Made by a program: the position numbers and the translations under genes
Shown: one piece after another, positions 13,731 to 22,737 of the stretch
Position numbering within the stretch: position 1 is the first letter of the stretch
Layout of the letters: every line of letters starts with the position of its first letter
The notes under the pieces: generated by a model
The model's input: only the letters and a program-made list of their open reading frames with translations
Told to the model about the DNA's origin: nothing
Databases searched by the model: none
Assembly: GCA_934668875.1 (NCBI GenBank)
Contig: CAKUON010000005.1
Span: 118,454-182,453, forward strand
From: an uncultured Collinsella sp.
GTDB taxonomy: Bacteria > Actinomycetota > Coriobacteriia > Coriobacteriales > Coriobacteriaceae
Direction: 5' to 3'
Length of the DNA stretch: 64,000 bases

Positions 13731-16661
13731 CTATTTGCTGATTTCGTCTAAGAGCTCCGCTGCGATCTCGCTGTTTTTGAACCGGATACTGCAGTCTTCT
13801 TTCTTGGGGAAAGCTAGCAGCGGGATCGTTCCGTACCAGATAGTTTCTTCGTCAATTATCGCTGCACACAAACGTCCTTCTGCTCTAATGGCATACTCGA
13901 CGTTCATTTCGGCCAAAGTCTCTTTTGCATCTTCACGCGGAGTTGAGGCAAGGTAAATCTCAAGGACAATCCCTCGGGCAGCGGTGCCTTTGATTGCATC
14001 GCCGAGCTTTGCGAGACAGGCGGTGGATACGTAGGGCGCGGCAATGAAGATGCTCTTGGCGGCGCCGACGATGTCTTCAACTAGAGTCTCTATGGCATTT
14101 GCTGGCTCTATGAGAATGTTTTGATCGGACTGCTCGCTGCCTCCGGTCGCGTAGACTTCGTACCCGAGCTTGGCGTAGGTCTTGAGTCTTTTCTGGTACA
14201 TGCGGGCGAGCATGGGTATCGACAAATCAACGTAGTCGAATATCTCAACCTGTCGCTTACCCTCGTGGCTTCTATGGAGCCTGCCCGCCTGCTGCGTGAT
14301 GCTGCCGTCCCACGATATCGGCGTGGCAATGAGTAGAGTGTCAAGGTAGGACAGATCAAAGCCCTCGCCCAGAAGGCTTTCGGTGGCGACGATGATTCGA
14401 TGCTCATGTTCGAAGCCGGGAAGACTGCTCAGTATCGCCTTTCTTTCTTTGGCGTCGATTTCTCCGGTCAGGAGAATGGGCTCGTGTCCTTGGTCTTTAA
14501 GCAGCCTGAACAGCTCCTCGGCATGCTTTTTCCTTTTAGACAGCACGAGCGGATGCCGACCGTTTGACGCAGCTTCAAGAGCGTCGTTGACAATCAATTC
14601 GTTTCTAGCTGCATGCGCACACAGCGGGTCGAGAATCTGATTGAAGCTTGCTCCCGGCTCGTAGGCGGGTAGTCGAATTCCGGTAAAACGAGGCCGTACG
14701 ATGCGCTGAATACCCTGCTGGATCGCTTGCGTTTTTGGATCGATGACATAGCGAAGCGGGCCGCAGAGCATGGAGAGCGCCTTCGTAAGGCCGTCGGATC
14801 GTTCGGGCGTCGCAGAAAGGCCGTATACGTATTTGGCCGGGGCAGACTTGAGAACAAGCTCGAGCTGTGGCGCGGCGGCGTGATGACATTCGTCGCAGAT
14901 AATGACGCCGTAATTACGAACAAGGTCCTTAACTATCGGCTCCCCGGTTTGAGGGTCTTTGCCAGACAGCGACTGGAACGAAGCGACGTCGACGAGGCCG
15001 CTTACGGCATTTTTGCCTCCTCCTATTTGTCCGATGACCGGAGGCCGCCTTTTGCTGATTCGTCCTTTTGGGGTTCGGACGGGCTCTCTGTTGTCCGTAA
15101 TGTCGAGGAGCTGCTCGAGCTGAGATCTCCATTGAGCTATGAGCGCGGTCTTGGGAACGATGACGAGCGTTGGAAGGCCAATGGAGGCAATAAGATAAGC
15201 CCCGATGACTGTTTTACCGAAGCCTGTCGGCGCGGACATGATTCCATCTTCGTATCCAAGTAGCTGCTCAGCGGCGATTTGCTGTTCAGGGCGAAGGGCA
15301 CCTTTAAATGTCATCACAATTTGATTGTCGGATTTGCGTTCGTCTGAATAGTGGGCAGTAACGCCGGTTTCTCGGAGCAGCTGCTCAAGCTGAGTTTTGC
15401 AGCCCCGGGGAATCGCAACATAACCATCTCTCAGTTCGCTGAGGTCTATGAGCCGCGGTTTGCCGAATACTGATTGATGCATGGACTGCGCGCGATAGAA
15501 TTCCGGGTTGGCGAATGTTGCGAGCCCGCGGATTTCCATTTGAGCCGCTGGGCTCAGAGATTTCTCGGGGATGTACAGCATATCGGCTTGTGTGACGGGC
15601 AGTGATGAGGGAAAGTCCCGCGATGTGAGCGGTGGCCGCTTTCGTGGTTTTTGGGCATATCGTTTGGTCTTGTTTGCAACCGTAACTGTTGCTAGCCCGT
15701 GTGGGTTGTCCCCAGTGGTCTCGATCAGATTTTGCACTGTCGAGCGCGGAATCAGCTGGACTTGCGACAGATAAAGCCATTGGTCGGGAAAGGGCTCGAA
15801 TTGTTCGTCTACAAATACGCTGTTTCCTCCACGTTGTGCCTTGCCTTGAAAGGGAAGTGCGATGAGGTTTCCAAAACCTCCATCGGGAATAGTGTCCTGA
15901 GCGGGTAGCATTCGATCAAAGGCCTCGAACGTGATTGTCTTATTAAGCGCCGCAGCTTCGGTTATGAGGCAACTTCCAAACTCTCTGGCGGCCTTTGCGC
16001 TGATTGGCTCGAGAAAGAAAAACCAGATGTGTGCGCCGTTGCCGGACCTTGAGCGCTCGACGGCGGCGTAAATGTTCCGTCGTTTTGCAACAAGCCGTAC
16101 GGCATTTGTTGCCTCTTTCCAGTCTGCTTTGTCAAAATCGATGACGAGAACTTTCGTGTTGCAGTCCCTGTCGAGAACATATTGCCCGAGGACATCGCGG
16201 AACCGGTCATCGTTGCCTTTAAAGTGAGCAATGATTGCGGCATCGCTAAATTCGGGGAAGACGCGATTGTGGCATTCTGCGCATTTGACTTTTTGATGGG
16301 CTACTTTGGGACAAATTCCCGGCTTCCACTCGTTTGCGCAAGCGGGCGTATAGCCGATACCTCCGTCTTTTCTGCGATATCCATGAGCGTAAACATCTTT
16401 ACGCCCGGTAAAGAGGCTGCGAAAGAGCTCGAGTTTGTCACGTGCTGGGCTCGCACTGGTGACGATGCCCTCGATTTGCGCTCGTTCATCGAACAAAGCG
16501 CCGGCTTCTTCCCACTCTTCAAGTGTGGCGTAGCGTACGTCTGAACCGTTGTTGCAAATGACGATTTGTCGGTGTTGGTCCGATATATGCGTGATTGTCT
16601 GATCGTATTTAAATTGCGTGGCGGCCCCAAAGAGGGCGTATTGATGCATGGTGTTGCCCAT
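13731..16661 (-). CDS. TOTE-type primase-helicase with C-terminal PLD-like domain
   Basis: About 976 residues in three parts. First is an archaeo-eukaryotic primase domain of the TOTE conflict-system type: LFRSLFTGRKDVYAHGY, a zinc-ribbon-like set of cysteines, the catalytic KVLVIDFD, ERSRSGNGAHIWFFF with its His, and IPDGGFGNLIALPFQ. Second is an SF2 helicase: Walker A APTGFGKT, box II ICDECHHAAA, SATPERSDGL, QQAGRLHRS. Third is a C-terminal segment resembling a phospholipase-D fold (IFIAAPYVS... LCAAIIDEETIWYGT) in which the HxK part of the HKD motif is missing. TOTE proteins are thought to act in defence or selfish-element conflict. The start is uncertain: no strong ribosome site, and the upstream in-frame extension to 16832 looks non-coding. 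Base composition is visibly less GC-rich than its neighbours, suggesting transfer. Confidence 0.85.
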   Translation of the reverse strand: MGNTMHQYALFGAATQFKYDQTITHISDQHRQIVICNNGSDVRYATLEEWEEAGALFDERAQIEGIVTSASPARDKLELFRSLFTGRKDVYAHGYRRKDGGIGYTPACANEWKPGICPKVAHQKVKCAECHNRVFPEFSDAAIIAHFKGNDDRFRDVLGQYVLDRDCNTKVLVIDFDKADWKEATNAVRLVAKRRNIYAAVERSRSGNGAHIWFFFLEPISAKAAREFGSCLITEAAALNKTITFEAFDRMLPAQDTIPDGGFGNLIALPFQGKAQRGGNSVFVDEQFEPFPDQWLYLSQVQLIPRSTVQNLIETTGDNPHGLATVTVANKTKRYAQKPRKRPPLTSRDFPSSLPVTQADMLYIPEKSLSPAAQMEIRGLATFANPEFYRAQSMHQSVFGKPRLIDLSELRDGYVAIPRGCKTQLEQLLRETGVTAHYSDERKSDNQIVMTFKGALRPEQQIAAEQLLGYEDGIMSAPTGFGKTVIGAYLIASIGLPTLVIVPKTALIAQWRSQLEQLLDITDNREPVRTPKGRISKRRPPVIGQIGGGKNAVSGLVDVASFQSLSGKDPQTGEPIVKDLVRNYGVIICDECHHAAAPQLELVLKSAPAKYVYGLSATPERSDGLTKALSMLCGPLRYVIDPKTQAIQQGIQRIVRPRFTGIRLPAYEPGASFNQILDPLCAHAARNELIVNDALEAASNGRHPLVLSKRKKHAEELFRLLKDQGHEPILLTGEIDAKERKAILSSLPGFEHEHRIIVATESLLGEGFDLSYLDTLLIATPISWDGSITQQAGRLHRSHEGKRQVEIFDYVDLSIPMLARMYQKRLKTYAKLGYEVYATGGSEQSDQNILIEPANAIETLVEDIVGAAKSIFIAAPYVSTACLAKLGDAIKGTAARGIVLEIYLASTPREDAKETLAEMNVEYAIRAEGRLCAAIIDEETIWYGTIPLLAFPKKEDCSIRFKNSEIAAELLDEISK

Positions 16662-16870
16662 TTGAATGCCATTCTTGTAGTGGAGTTGCTGAGAACGAGG
16701 GTACGGCATTGCGGCTTTTCGGGGCATGCAATTTCGATTCAAGTTCGCTAATGGTGAGGGATTGCTCCGCGAGCGGCTTTCGATCGATGCTAAGGTACGC
16801 GACGGCCCTTGATAATCAGGATTTGCGGTCATGTGGGCAGCCGGAGGCGTAAAGAGCGGGCTTCATCCGG

Positions 16871-17101
16871 ACCCGGTGGGCAAAAAATGGCAAATATGAG
16901 TACTGTTGCCAGGATAGCATCATATCATTTGGAAAGTATTTAAGACCAATTGACTGTTTTTTTAGTATATTCAACCCCCTAAACACGACGATTCGGGGCT
17001 TTATGGACCCCTGAAATCGGTGGAAGCGGACAATTTCAGCTAGATTTTGCTGTTACTAATTTGGTAACAGTACTCATATTTGCCATTTTTTGCCCGCTGG
17101 G
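16871..17101. mobile_element. MITE-like element with 41-bp terminal inverted repeats
   Basis: Both ends carry ACCC, three variable bases, then GGGCAAAAAATGGCAAATA and TGAGTACTGTTGCCA in inverted orientation; the two arms differ at only a few positions. The 150-bp AT-rich interior has no reading frame. The structure is that of a non-autonomous transposable element; no transposase is present in the window. A related end sequence lies near 63799. Confidence 0.7.
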
Positions 17102-17191
17102 TATCGTTGGGGGCTAGTCGAAGCTCCCTCAAACAGCTGAGAATGCGCCGATCGCCATTAATATCTTGTATATGGATGGCGCAACTAAAAA

Positions 17192-17254
17192 GTTGCGGTG
17201 GAATAGGGATTGATTTGCGGCTGATAAGCCAAAGACAGTCCCTATTTCACCGCA
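17192..17254. repeat. Palindromic repeat R4, copy 2
   Basis: Same arms as 13624-13686 with one mismatch (TTTCACCGCAA). It ends just before the degV stop codon and could serve as that gene's terminator. Together with copy 1 it brackets the TOTE gene and the MITE-like element. Confidence 0.85.
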
Positions 17255-17270
17255 AGTGATGAAGGTGCCC

Positions 17271-18131
17271 CTAGCGGGTGGGCTGGTAGCGGGGGCAGTA
17301 GCTGATGGCGATGGCGTCAACGCCTACATGGGTGGCGATGGTGCAGCCGATGGGGCCGGTGCCGGCGTCTACGAAGTCCTGGCCCGCGAGCGCCTGGTTG
17401 ACGAGCTCCTGCTCCTCGGCGGCGCCGGTCGTGAGCACGCGCACGCTCGAACCCGGGTGCTCGGCCAAAAACGCGAGGCAGTCGGCCATGGTGTTGGCGA
17501 CGATACGCTTGGCGCCGCGTCCCTTCTTGATGGCCTTGATTTCGCCCGACTGCCACTCCGGCGAAACGGCCAGACGAATGTTGAGCATCTGCGTCAGCTG
17601 GCCGGCGAGCTTGGGCGCGCGACCGTTCTTGACGAGGTTCTCGAGCGTGCGCGGGATTAGCAGCAGATGGGCGTCGGGCAGGGTCGCGCGGATTCGCGCC
17701 TCGGTCTCGTCCAGGCTGCGACCGTCCTCGCGCATGGCGAGCGCGTACTCCACCAGAAGACCCTCGGCGCCCGAGCCGGTGCGCGAATCGATGCAGCGCA
17801 CGTCGAGCTCGTGGGTATCGGCCACCTGGCACGCGTTGGCGTAGCAGGCCGACCACTCACTGCATAGTGAGATAAAGATGGCGCTGTCGTGGCCGTCGGC
17901 GTGCACGCGGTCAAACAGCGCCTTGAACTCGCCGGCGCTCGGCTGCGAAGTGTGCGGCAGCTGCTCGGAGCCGGCCATGCGGGTGACGTACTCCTCGGCG
18001 GTGATCTGCACCTGGTCGAGCAGGTCCTCGCCTTCGATAATCACATGCAGCGGAATCACGTAGATGCCGAGCTCTTGGGCGCGGGCGGGGGAGATGTCCG
18101 ACGTGGAGTCGGTTATGATGGCAAAAGACAT
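17271..18131 (-). CDS. DegV-family fatty-acid-binding protein
   Basis: A 286-residue DegV-fold protein. ITDSTSDISPARAQELGI at the N-terminus and TSQPSAGEF in the first domain are the family signatures for the fatty-acid headgroup site; the second domain has RCIDSRTGSGAEGLLV. In Firmicutes such proteins (FakB) present fatty acids to a FakA kinase. The usual SSxLSGTY segment reads SLCSEWSACYA here. The start at 18131 has AAAGGTG upstream; a longer frame to 18188 looks non-coding. Divergently transcribed from the HAD gene at 18288. Confidence 0.88.
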   Translation of the reverse strand: MSFAIITDSTSDISPARAQELGIYVIPLHVIIEGEDLLDQVQITAEEYVTRMAGSEQLPHTSQPSAGEFKALFDRVHADGHDSAIFISLCSEWSACYANACQVADTHELDVRCIDSRTGSGAEGLLVEYALAMREDGRSLDETEARIRATLPDAHLLLIPRTLENLVKNGRAPKLAGQLTQMLNIRLAVSPEWQSGEIKAIKKGRGAKRIVANTMADCLAFLAEHPGSSVRVLTTGAAEEQELVNQALAGQDFVDAGTGPIGCTIATHVGVDAIAISYCPRYQPTR

Positions 18132-18287
18132 AATTGCACCTTTCGATGGGGCGCCTGCGCGCCGCCGATTGAGAGCAAAGTGCGTCAAGTATAGTGGAGT
18201 TGTTCCACATTGCCAGCTTTAATTGTTGAATAGTCAACGGTTTGAAGCGCCGGTGTGGAAATCGCCAATTGGGGAAGAGGGATGTCG

Positions 18288-18950
18288 ATGGCGGCATTAC
18301 AGCTATGCGAGCGGCCGGTCGTGCTGTTCGATTTTGACGGTACGGTGGCTGACACGGGCCGGGCGGTGATGACCTCGACGCGCAAGACGCTGGCTGCGCG
18401 CGGGTTTTCGGAAGTGCAGATGGGTGACCTGCGCCGCATGATCGGACCCCCGCTGTGGAAGAGCTTCCACGACTTTTACGGCTTTACGCGTGAGGAGTCG
18501 CTTGTGGTGGCCGACGAGTACCGCGCCTTTTTTGACGAGCTGGGGCCGGAGGAGTATCCCGTGTTCGACGGGATCCCCCAACTGCTCGATGGGCTCGCGG
18601 CGCAGGGGCACCGCATGGCCGTGGCGACCTCGCGCATGGAGGCAAAGTGTATCGACATGGTGCAAGAGCTGGGGCTTTGCCAGTTTGAAGCCGTGGTTGG
18701 CATGAATCCGCCGCAGGGACGCGAGACCAAGGCGGATTCGGTGCGCGACGCGCTGGCGGCCCTGGGTGCGACCGCGGACGAGGCCGTGATGATCGGCGAT
18801 CGCTTTAACGACGTCGAGGGCGCGCACACGATGGGCGTGCCGTGCATCGGCATCTATTCGGGCGCGGCGGCGCCGAGGGAGCACGAGGCCGCGGGCGCCG
18901 ACGCGGTGGTGCACTCGGTGGCCGAGCTTGCTAAACTTTTCGCTATATAA
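18288..18950 (+). CDS. HAD-family phosphatase, phosphoglycolate-phosphatase type
   Basis: About 220 residues. Motif I is VVLFDFDGTVADTGRAV with both aspartates, motif II is the Thr/Ser in MAVATSRMEAKC, and motif III/IV is VMIGDRFNDVEGAH. An alpha-helical cap lies between motifs I and II, as in Gph-like phosphatases; the substrate is not defined. Two ATGs (18282, 18288) follow GGGAAGAGGG; 18288 has the better spacing. The gene is 54 bp before an M20 peptidase on the same strand. Confidence 0.85.
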   Translation: MAALQLCERPVVLFDFDGTVADTGRAVMTSTRKTLAARGFSEVQMGDLRRMIGPPLWKSFHDFYGFTREESLVVADEYRAFFDELGPEEYPVFDGIPQLLDGLAAQGHRMAVATSRMEAKCIDMVQELGLCQFEAVVGMNPPQGRETKADSVRDALAALGATADEAVMIGDRFNDVEGAHTMGVPCIGIYSGAAAPREHEAAGADAVVHSVAELAKLFAI

Positions 18951-19004
18951 GTATGTGATGTGAGGGGCGGGTGCGCTCGCCGCTCATTGGTTAGGAGGTC
19001 GTCC

Positions 19005-20441
19005 ATGAATCAGGTGGAGCAGAGCGTCGCCGAGTATGTCGACGAGGTCTGGGAGGATGTCGTCGCCGATATTGCGCAGCTGGTTGGCTATCCGTCCGTG
19101 GCGGTTTCTGCCGATGCGGAGCCTGGCGCGCCGTTTGGCCGCCCGGTCCGTGACGCGCTCGATTGCGCGCTCGGCATTGCGCAAAAGCTCGGCTACCAGA
19201 CGAGCGACGACGAGGGCTATGTGGGTATCGCCGATATCCCGGGTCGCGGCGACAAGCAGCTCGCGACCATCTGCCACGTGGACGTGGTGCCCGCCGGCCC
19301 CGGTTGGAACACCGATCCGTTTGCGATGGAGCGTCGCGAGGGCTGGCTGCTCGGCCGCGGCGTGATTGACGACAAGGGCCCGGCCGTGCTGTCACTCTAC
19401 GCCGGCGCCTACCTGCTCAAGCACGGCATCACCCCGCGCTATACCTTCCGCGCGCTGCTAGGCTGCGATGAAGAAGTGGGCATGTCCGACGTTCACCATT
19501 ATCTGGAGAACTACGCAGATCCCGACTTTTTGTTTACGCCCGATGCCGAGTTCCCGGTCTGCAATGCCGAGAAGGGCCAGTTTGGGGCGACGTTTGTGAG
19601 CCCCAAGATCGACGGTGGGCGCATTGTGTCCTGGAGCGGTGCCGAGGCGAGCAACGCTATTCCGTCGCAGTCTATCTGCGAGCTTGCGATTGCCGCCGAT
19701 GAGCTGCCGGCGCCCGTTGAGAACGCCGACCGCCTGGAGATCACGGCGCTCGAAGGTGGCCATACGCAGATTTTCGCCCATGGTATTGGCGGTCATGCCT
19801 CGATGCCCGAGGGGACGATCAATGCCGTCGGCCTGATCGTGGCGTATCTGCGCGAGGCGGAGGACGCTTTTGGTGCACGCGACGAGCGCCTCCTGACGCC
19901 TGCCGAGCACGAGTTTGTCAAATTCCTGGCCTTTGTGCATGCGGACGCCTATGGCCGCGGCCTGGGCATTGACGCGACGAGCCCGGCATTTGGTCCGCTC
20001 ACCTGCAACCCCGGTGTCATCCGTGTGACGGATGGCCACATTGAGCAGGTCATTGACGTGCGTTTCCCCGACAGCACGAGCGCCGACACCATGTGCGAGC
20101 AGCTTGAGCCGCTCGTGGGCCGCTTTGGCGTGACGTATCGCGTGGGCCGCGCCAAGGTGCCGTTCTCGGTTTCGGCCGACGACCCGGCCGTGAAGGCGCT
20201 TATCGACACCTATAACGAGTTTACGGGCAAGCATGCCGAGCCCTTCGCTATGGGCGGCGGCACGTACGCGCGCAACTTTGCCCGCGCCGTGTCGTTTGGT
20301 CCCGAGGAGACCGGCCTTGAGCTGCCCACATGGGGCGGCCAGATGCACGGCCCCAACGAGTGCGCCAACGAGGACCAGCTCAAGCAAGCGCTCAAGATCT
20401 ATATTGTGGCGATCCTCCGTCTCAACGAACTTGAACTGTAG
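19005..20441 (+). CDS. M20 family metallopeptidase, PepV-like dipeptidase
   Basis: A 478-residue cytosolic zinc peptidase. TICHVDVVPAGPGWNTDPF holds the first metal ligand, LGRGVIDDKGPAVLSLYA the bridging aspartate, and LLGCDEEVGMSD the catalytic Glu and its neighbour ligand; the C-terminal GGGTYARNF and MHGPNE carry the final His ligand. The length and order match Xaa-His dipeptidase PepV. The ATG at 19005 has TTAGGAGG upstream. It probably completes digestion of imported peptides. Confidence 0.88.
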   Translation: MNQVEQSVAEYVDEVWEDVVADIAQLVGYPSVAVSADAEPGAPFGRPVRDALDCALGIAQKLGYQTSDDEGYVGIADIPGRGDKQLATICHVDVVPAGPGWNTDPFAMERREGWLLGRGVIDDKGPAVLSLYAGAYLLKHGITPRYTFRALLGCDEEVGMSDVHHYLENYADPDFLFTPDAEFPVCNAEKGQFGATFVSPKIDGGRIVSWSGAEASNAIPSQSICELAIAADELPAPVENADRLEITALEGGHTQIFAHGIGGHASMPEGTINAVGLIVAYLREAEDAFGARDERLLTPAEHEFVKFLAFVHADAYGRGLGIDATSPAFGPLTCNPGVIRVTDGHIEQVIDVRFPDSTSADTMCEQLEPLVGRFGVTYRVGRAKVPFSVSADDPAVKALIDTYNEFTGKHAEPFAMGGGTYARNFARAVSFGPEETGLELPTWGGQMHGPNECANEDQLKQALKIYIVAILRLNELEL

Positions 20442-20542
20442 GGCTTCCCCAGGCACCCGACCTTGCCCCTCAAACCGTCGCTTGCGTACCAAAGTACGCG
20501 GCGCTCCTCTTTCGGGGCAATCTCGGGCACCTGGGAAACCCC
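20442..20542. repeat. Long imperfect hairpin repeat R5, copy 1
   Basis: Begins at the M20 stop codon. GGCTTCCCCAGGCACCCGA pairs with TCGGGCACCTGGGAAACCCC, and the loop side holds CTCAAACCGTCGCTTGCGTA and AAGTACGCGGCGCTCCTCTT, which also pair (GCGTAC/GTACGC). The same loop sequence recurs at 60129-60200 after another gene. Confidence 0.75.
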
Positions 20543-20562
20543 AACATTTTGCTTGGATACAC

Positions 20563-20590
20563 GAGCCCGGTGCTTCGGCTCCGGGCTTCT
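20563..20590 (+). terminator. Hairpin terminator candidate after the M20 gene
   Basis: AGCCCGG and CCGGGCT pair around TGCTTCGGCT, followed by TCTAT. It lies 120 bp after the M20 stop, before repeat R4 copy 3. Between here and pstS (20865) there is otherwise no gene. Confidence 0.6.
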
Positions 20591-20592
20591 AT

Positions 20593-20661
20593 AAGTTGCG
20601 GTGGAATAGTTCCTAGAATCGGCTGCTTGGCGGCCAAACAGGAACTATCCCACCGCAACTT
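20593..20661. repeat. Palindromic repeat R4, copy 3
   Basis: AAGTTGCGGTGGAATAGTTCC pairs with GGAACTATCCCACCGCAACTT. Here the inner stem reads GTTCC/GGAAC where the other copies read GGGA/TCCC, another paired substitution. It is followed by CTTTTTAT, so it could terminate transcription rightward. Confidence 0.85.
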
Positions 20662-20864
20662 CTTTTTATCGGTGTAAAAGGCGTGCCATGCTTGGGATGG
20701 GGATTGTTATTCGTTTGTAAAGGCTGGGCCGTGCTTGCGGTAAGGGTCTATCAGATGCCCGTAAGAAACCGCAGCTGGCGCGGCTGTCGTCCAATCGAGG
20801 TCGTATCTTTCCAAACAGCAAAGCGGGCAGGGTGCCCGCGAGTCGCATGTATGAAAGGAAGATC

Positions 20865-21803
20865 ATGCTCGATCAGGCTTATTCTCGTCGTCAGTTCCTC
20901 GGCCTCGCTGGTGGTCTTGCCAGCATCGTCGGTCTCGGCCTTGTTGGCTGCGGTGGCTCCGGCGCATCCGACGCCGCTGCTGAGGGTAGCGCCGCCGCTG
21001 CCGAGTCCGTCTCCGGCGAGGTGACCTACGACGGCGCCTCTTCGTTCCAGGCTCTCGTCGAGGCTGCTGCCGAGAAGTTCATGGACGCCAACCCCGACGT
21101 CTCCGTCTCCGGTTCGGGTAACGGTTCGGGCAAGGGCCTGACCGCTGTCGCCGCCGGCACCGTCACCATTGGTAACTCCGACGTCTTCGCCGAGACCAAG
21201 CTCGTGGCCGACCAGGTCAAGAACCTCGTCGACCACGAGGTCGCCGTCGTGGGCATGGGCCCCGTCGTCTCCAAGAACGTCAAGGTCGACGACCTGTCCC
21301 TCGAGCAGCTCAAGGGCATCTTCTCCGGCCAGATCACCAACTGGAAGGAGGTCGGCGGCGACGACGCCACCATCGTCGTCCTCAACCGCAAGGCTGGCTC
21401 CGGCACTCGCGCCACCTTCGAGGCCGCCGTCTTTGGCGACGAGGCCGTCGACTTTAAGGGCGATGCCGAGCTCGACAAGTCCGGCGACGTCCAGACTCAG
21501 ATCGCCAGCACCGACAACGCCATCTCCTACCTCGACTTCTCGCACTTCGACGACTCCAAGTTCAACGCCATCAAGGTCGAGGGCGTCGAGCCCAAGAGCG
21601 AAAACGTCACTGACGACTCCTTCAAGATCTGGGCTACCGAGCACATGTACTGCTCCAAGGACGCCGACGAGGCCACCACGGCCTTCCTGGAGTTCATGCT
21701 CTCCGACGATGTCCAGGGCAAGCTCGTCGAGGAGCAGGGCTTCATCCCCGTCTCCGCCATGAAGGTCGTCAAGGACGCCAGCGGCAAGGTTTCCTCTAAG
21801 TAA
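20865..21803 (+). CDS. pstS: Phosphate ABC transporter substrate-binding lipoprotein PstS
   Basis: A 312-residue periplasmic-type binding protein that captures phosphate for PstCAB. The N-terminus combines a twin-arginine motif (SRRQFLG) with a lipobox (LVGCGG), so it should be exported folded by the Tat system and lipidated at Cys. A Gly/Ser/Ala-rich linker follows. Phosphate-binding segments are visible: YDGASSFQALVEAA, SGSGNGSGKGLTAV and KAGSGTRATFEA. It starts at ATG 20865 after AAAGGAAG. First gene of pstSCAB. Codon use is strikingly uniform (C-ending codons), which suggests high expression. Confidence 0.95.
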   Translation: MLDQAYSRRQFLGLAGGLASIVGLGLVGCGGSGASDAAAEGSAAAAESVSGEVTYDGASSFQALVEAAAEKFMDANPDVSVSGSGNGSGKGLTAVAAGTVTIGNSDVFAETKLVADQVKNLVDHEVAVVGMGPVVSKNVKVDDLSLEQLKGIFSGQITNWKEVGGDDATIVVLNRKAGSGTRATFEAAVFGDEAVDFKGDAELDKSGDVQTQIASTDNAISYLDFSHFDDSKFNAIKVEGVEPKSENVTDDSFKIWATEHMYCSKDADEATTAFLEFMLSDDVQGKLVEEQGFIPVSAMKVVKDASGKVSSK

Positions 21804-21828
21804 TTATTCGCCCCCGGAAAGGTTTGCA

Positions 21829-22737
21829 ATGGCAAAACAGCTGCCAAAGCGCGACCTTGAGAACGTGGGCTTGGGCGTCACGGGCGCGTGCGTAGCGCTC
21901 GTGACGCTTGTCGTTGCCGCGCTCATCTTTATGGTCGCCCAAAAGGGCCTCTCGGCTTTTGTCAAGGACGGCGTCTCGGTCGTCGAGTTTTTCACCGGTA
22001 CCAAGTGGGACCTGGCCAACACGGCCGAAAACGGTCTGCCCTATACCGGTGCCCTGCCCCTGATCGTCACCTCGTTTGCGGTCATGGTGCTCTCCACGCT
22101 CATCGCACTGCCCATCGCCATCGGCTCTGCCATCTTCGCGGTCGAGATTAGCCCTAAGTTTGGCTCCAAGATCTTCCAGCCGCTCATTGAGCTTTTGACC
22201 GGTATTCCCTCGGTCGTCTTTGGCCTGATTGGCTTTCACGTGGTCGTCGGCCTCATGAAGAGCGTCTTCCACGTGAGCACGGGCCTGGGCATCCTGCCCG
22301 GCGCCATCGTGCTGGCCGTCATGATTCTGCCGACCATGACCACGCTTTCGGTCGACGGTCTGCGCGCCGTGCCCGACAGCTACCGCCAGGGCTCGCTCGC
22401 GCTGGGCTACACCCGCTGGCAGACCATCTGGCACGTGGTGCTCAAGTCCGCCATGCCGTCGCTCATGACCGCAGTCATCCTTGGCATGACCCGCGCCTTT
22501 GGCGAGACGCTCGCCGTGCGCATGGTTATCGGCGGTATCGAGGCCATGCCAACGTCGCTGTTGTCGCCGGCTTCGACCATCACGACCACGCTCACCACGT
22601 CCATGGCAGTCTATGCCGAGGGCTCGGCCCAGGACGACGTTCTGTGGGCACTCGGTCTGCTGCTGATGGGCATGAGCCTCATCTTCATCCTGATCATCCA
22701 TCTCATTGGCCGCAAGGGGGCGAAGGCTCGTGGCTAG
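21829..22737 (+). CDS. pstC: Phosphate ABC transporter permease PstC
   Basis: A 302-residue inner-membrane permease with about six hydrophobic helices. The EAA-type cytoplasmic loop reads VPDSYRQGSLALGYTRWQTI, and GIPSVVFGLIGF matches PstC/PstA. It pairs with PstA to form the phosphate channel driven by PstB. It starts 26 nt after pstS, with GGAAAGG upstream, and its end overlaps the pstA start by 8 nt. Confidence 0.94.
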   Translation: MAKQLPKRDLENVGLGVTGACVALVTLVVAALIFMVAQKGLSAFVKDGVSVVEFFTGTKWDLANTAENGLPYTGALPLIVTSFAVMVLSTLIALPIAIGSAIFAVEISPKFGSKIFQPLIELLTGIPSVVFGLIGFHVVVGLMKSVFHVSTGLGILPGAIVLAVMILPTMTTLSVDGLRAVPDSYRQGSLALGYTRWQTIWHVVLKSAMPSLMTAVILGMTRAFGETLAVRMVIGGIEAMPTSLLSPASTITTTLTTSMAVYAEGSAQDDVLWALGLLLMGMSLIFILIIHLIGRKGAKARG

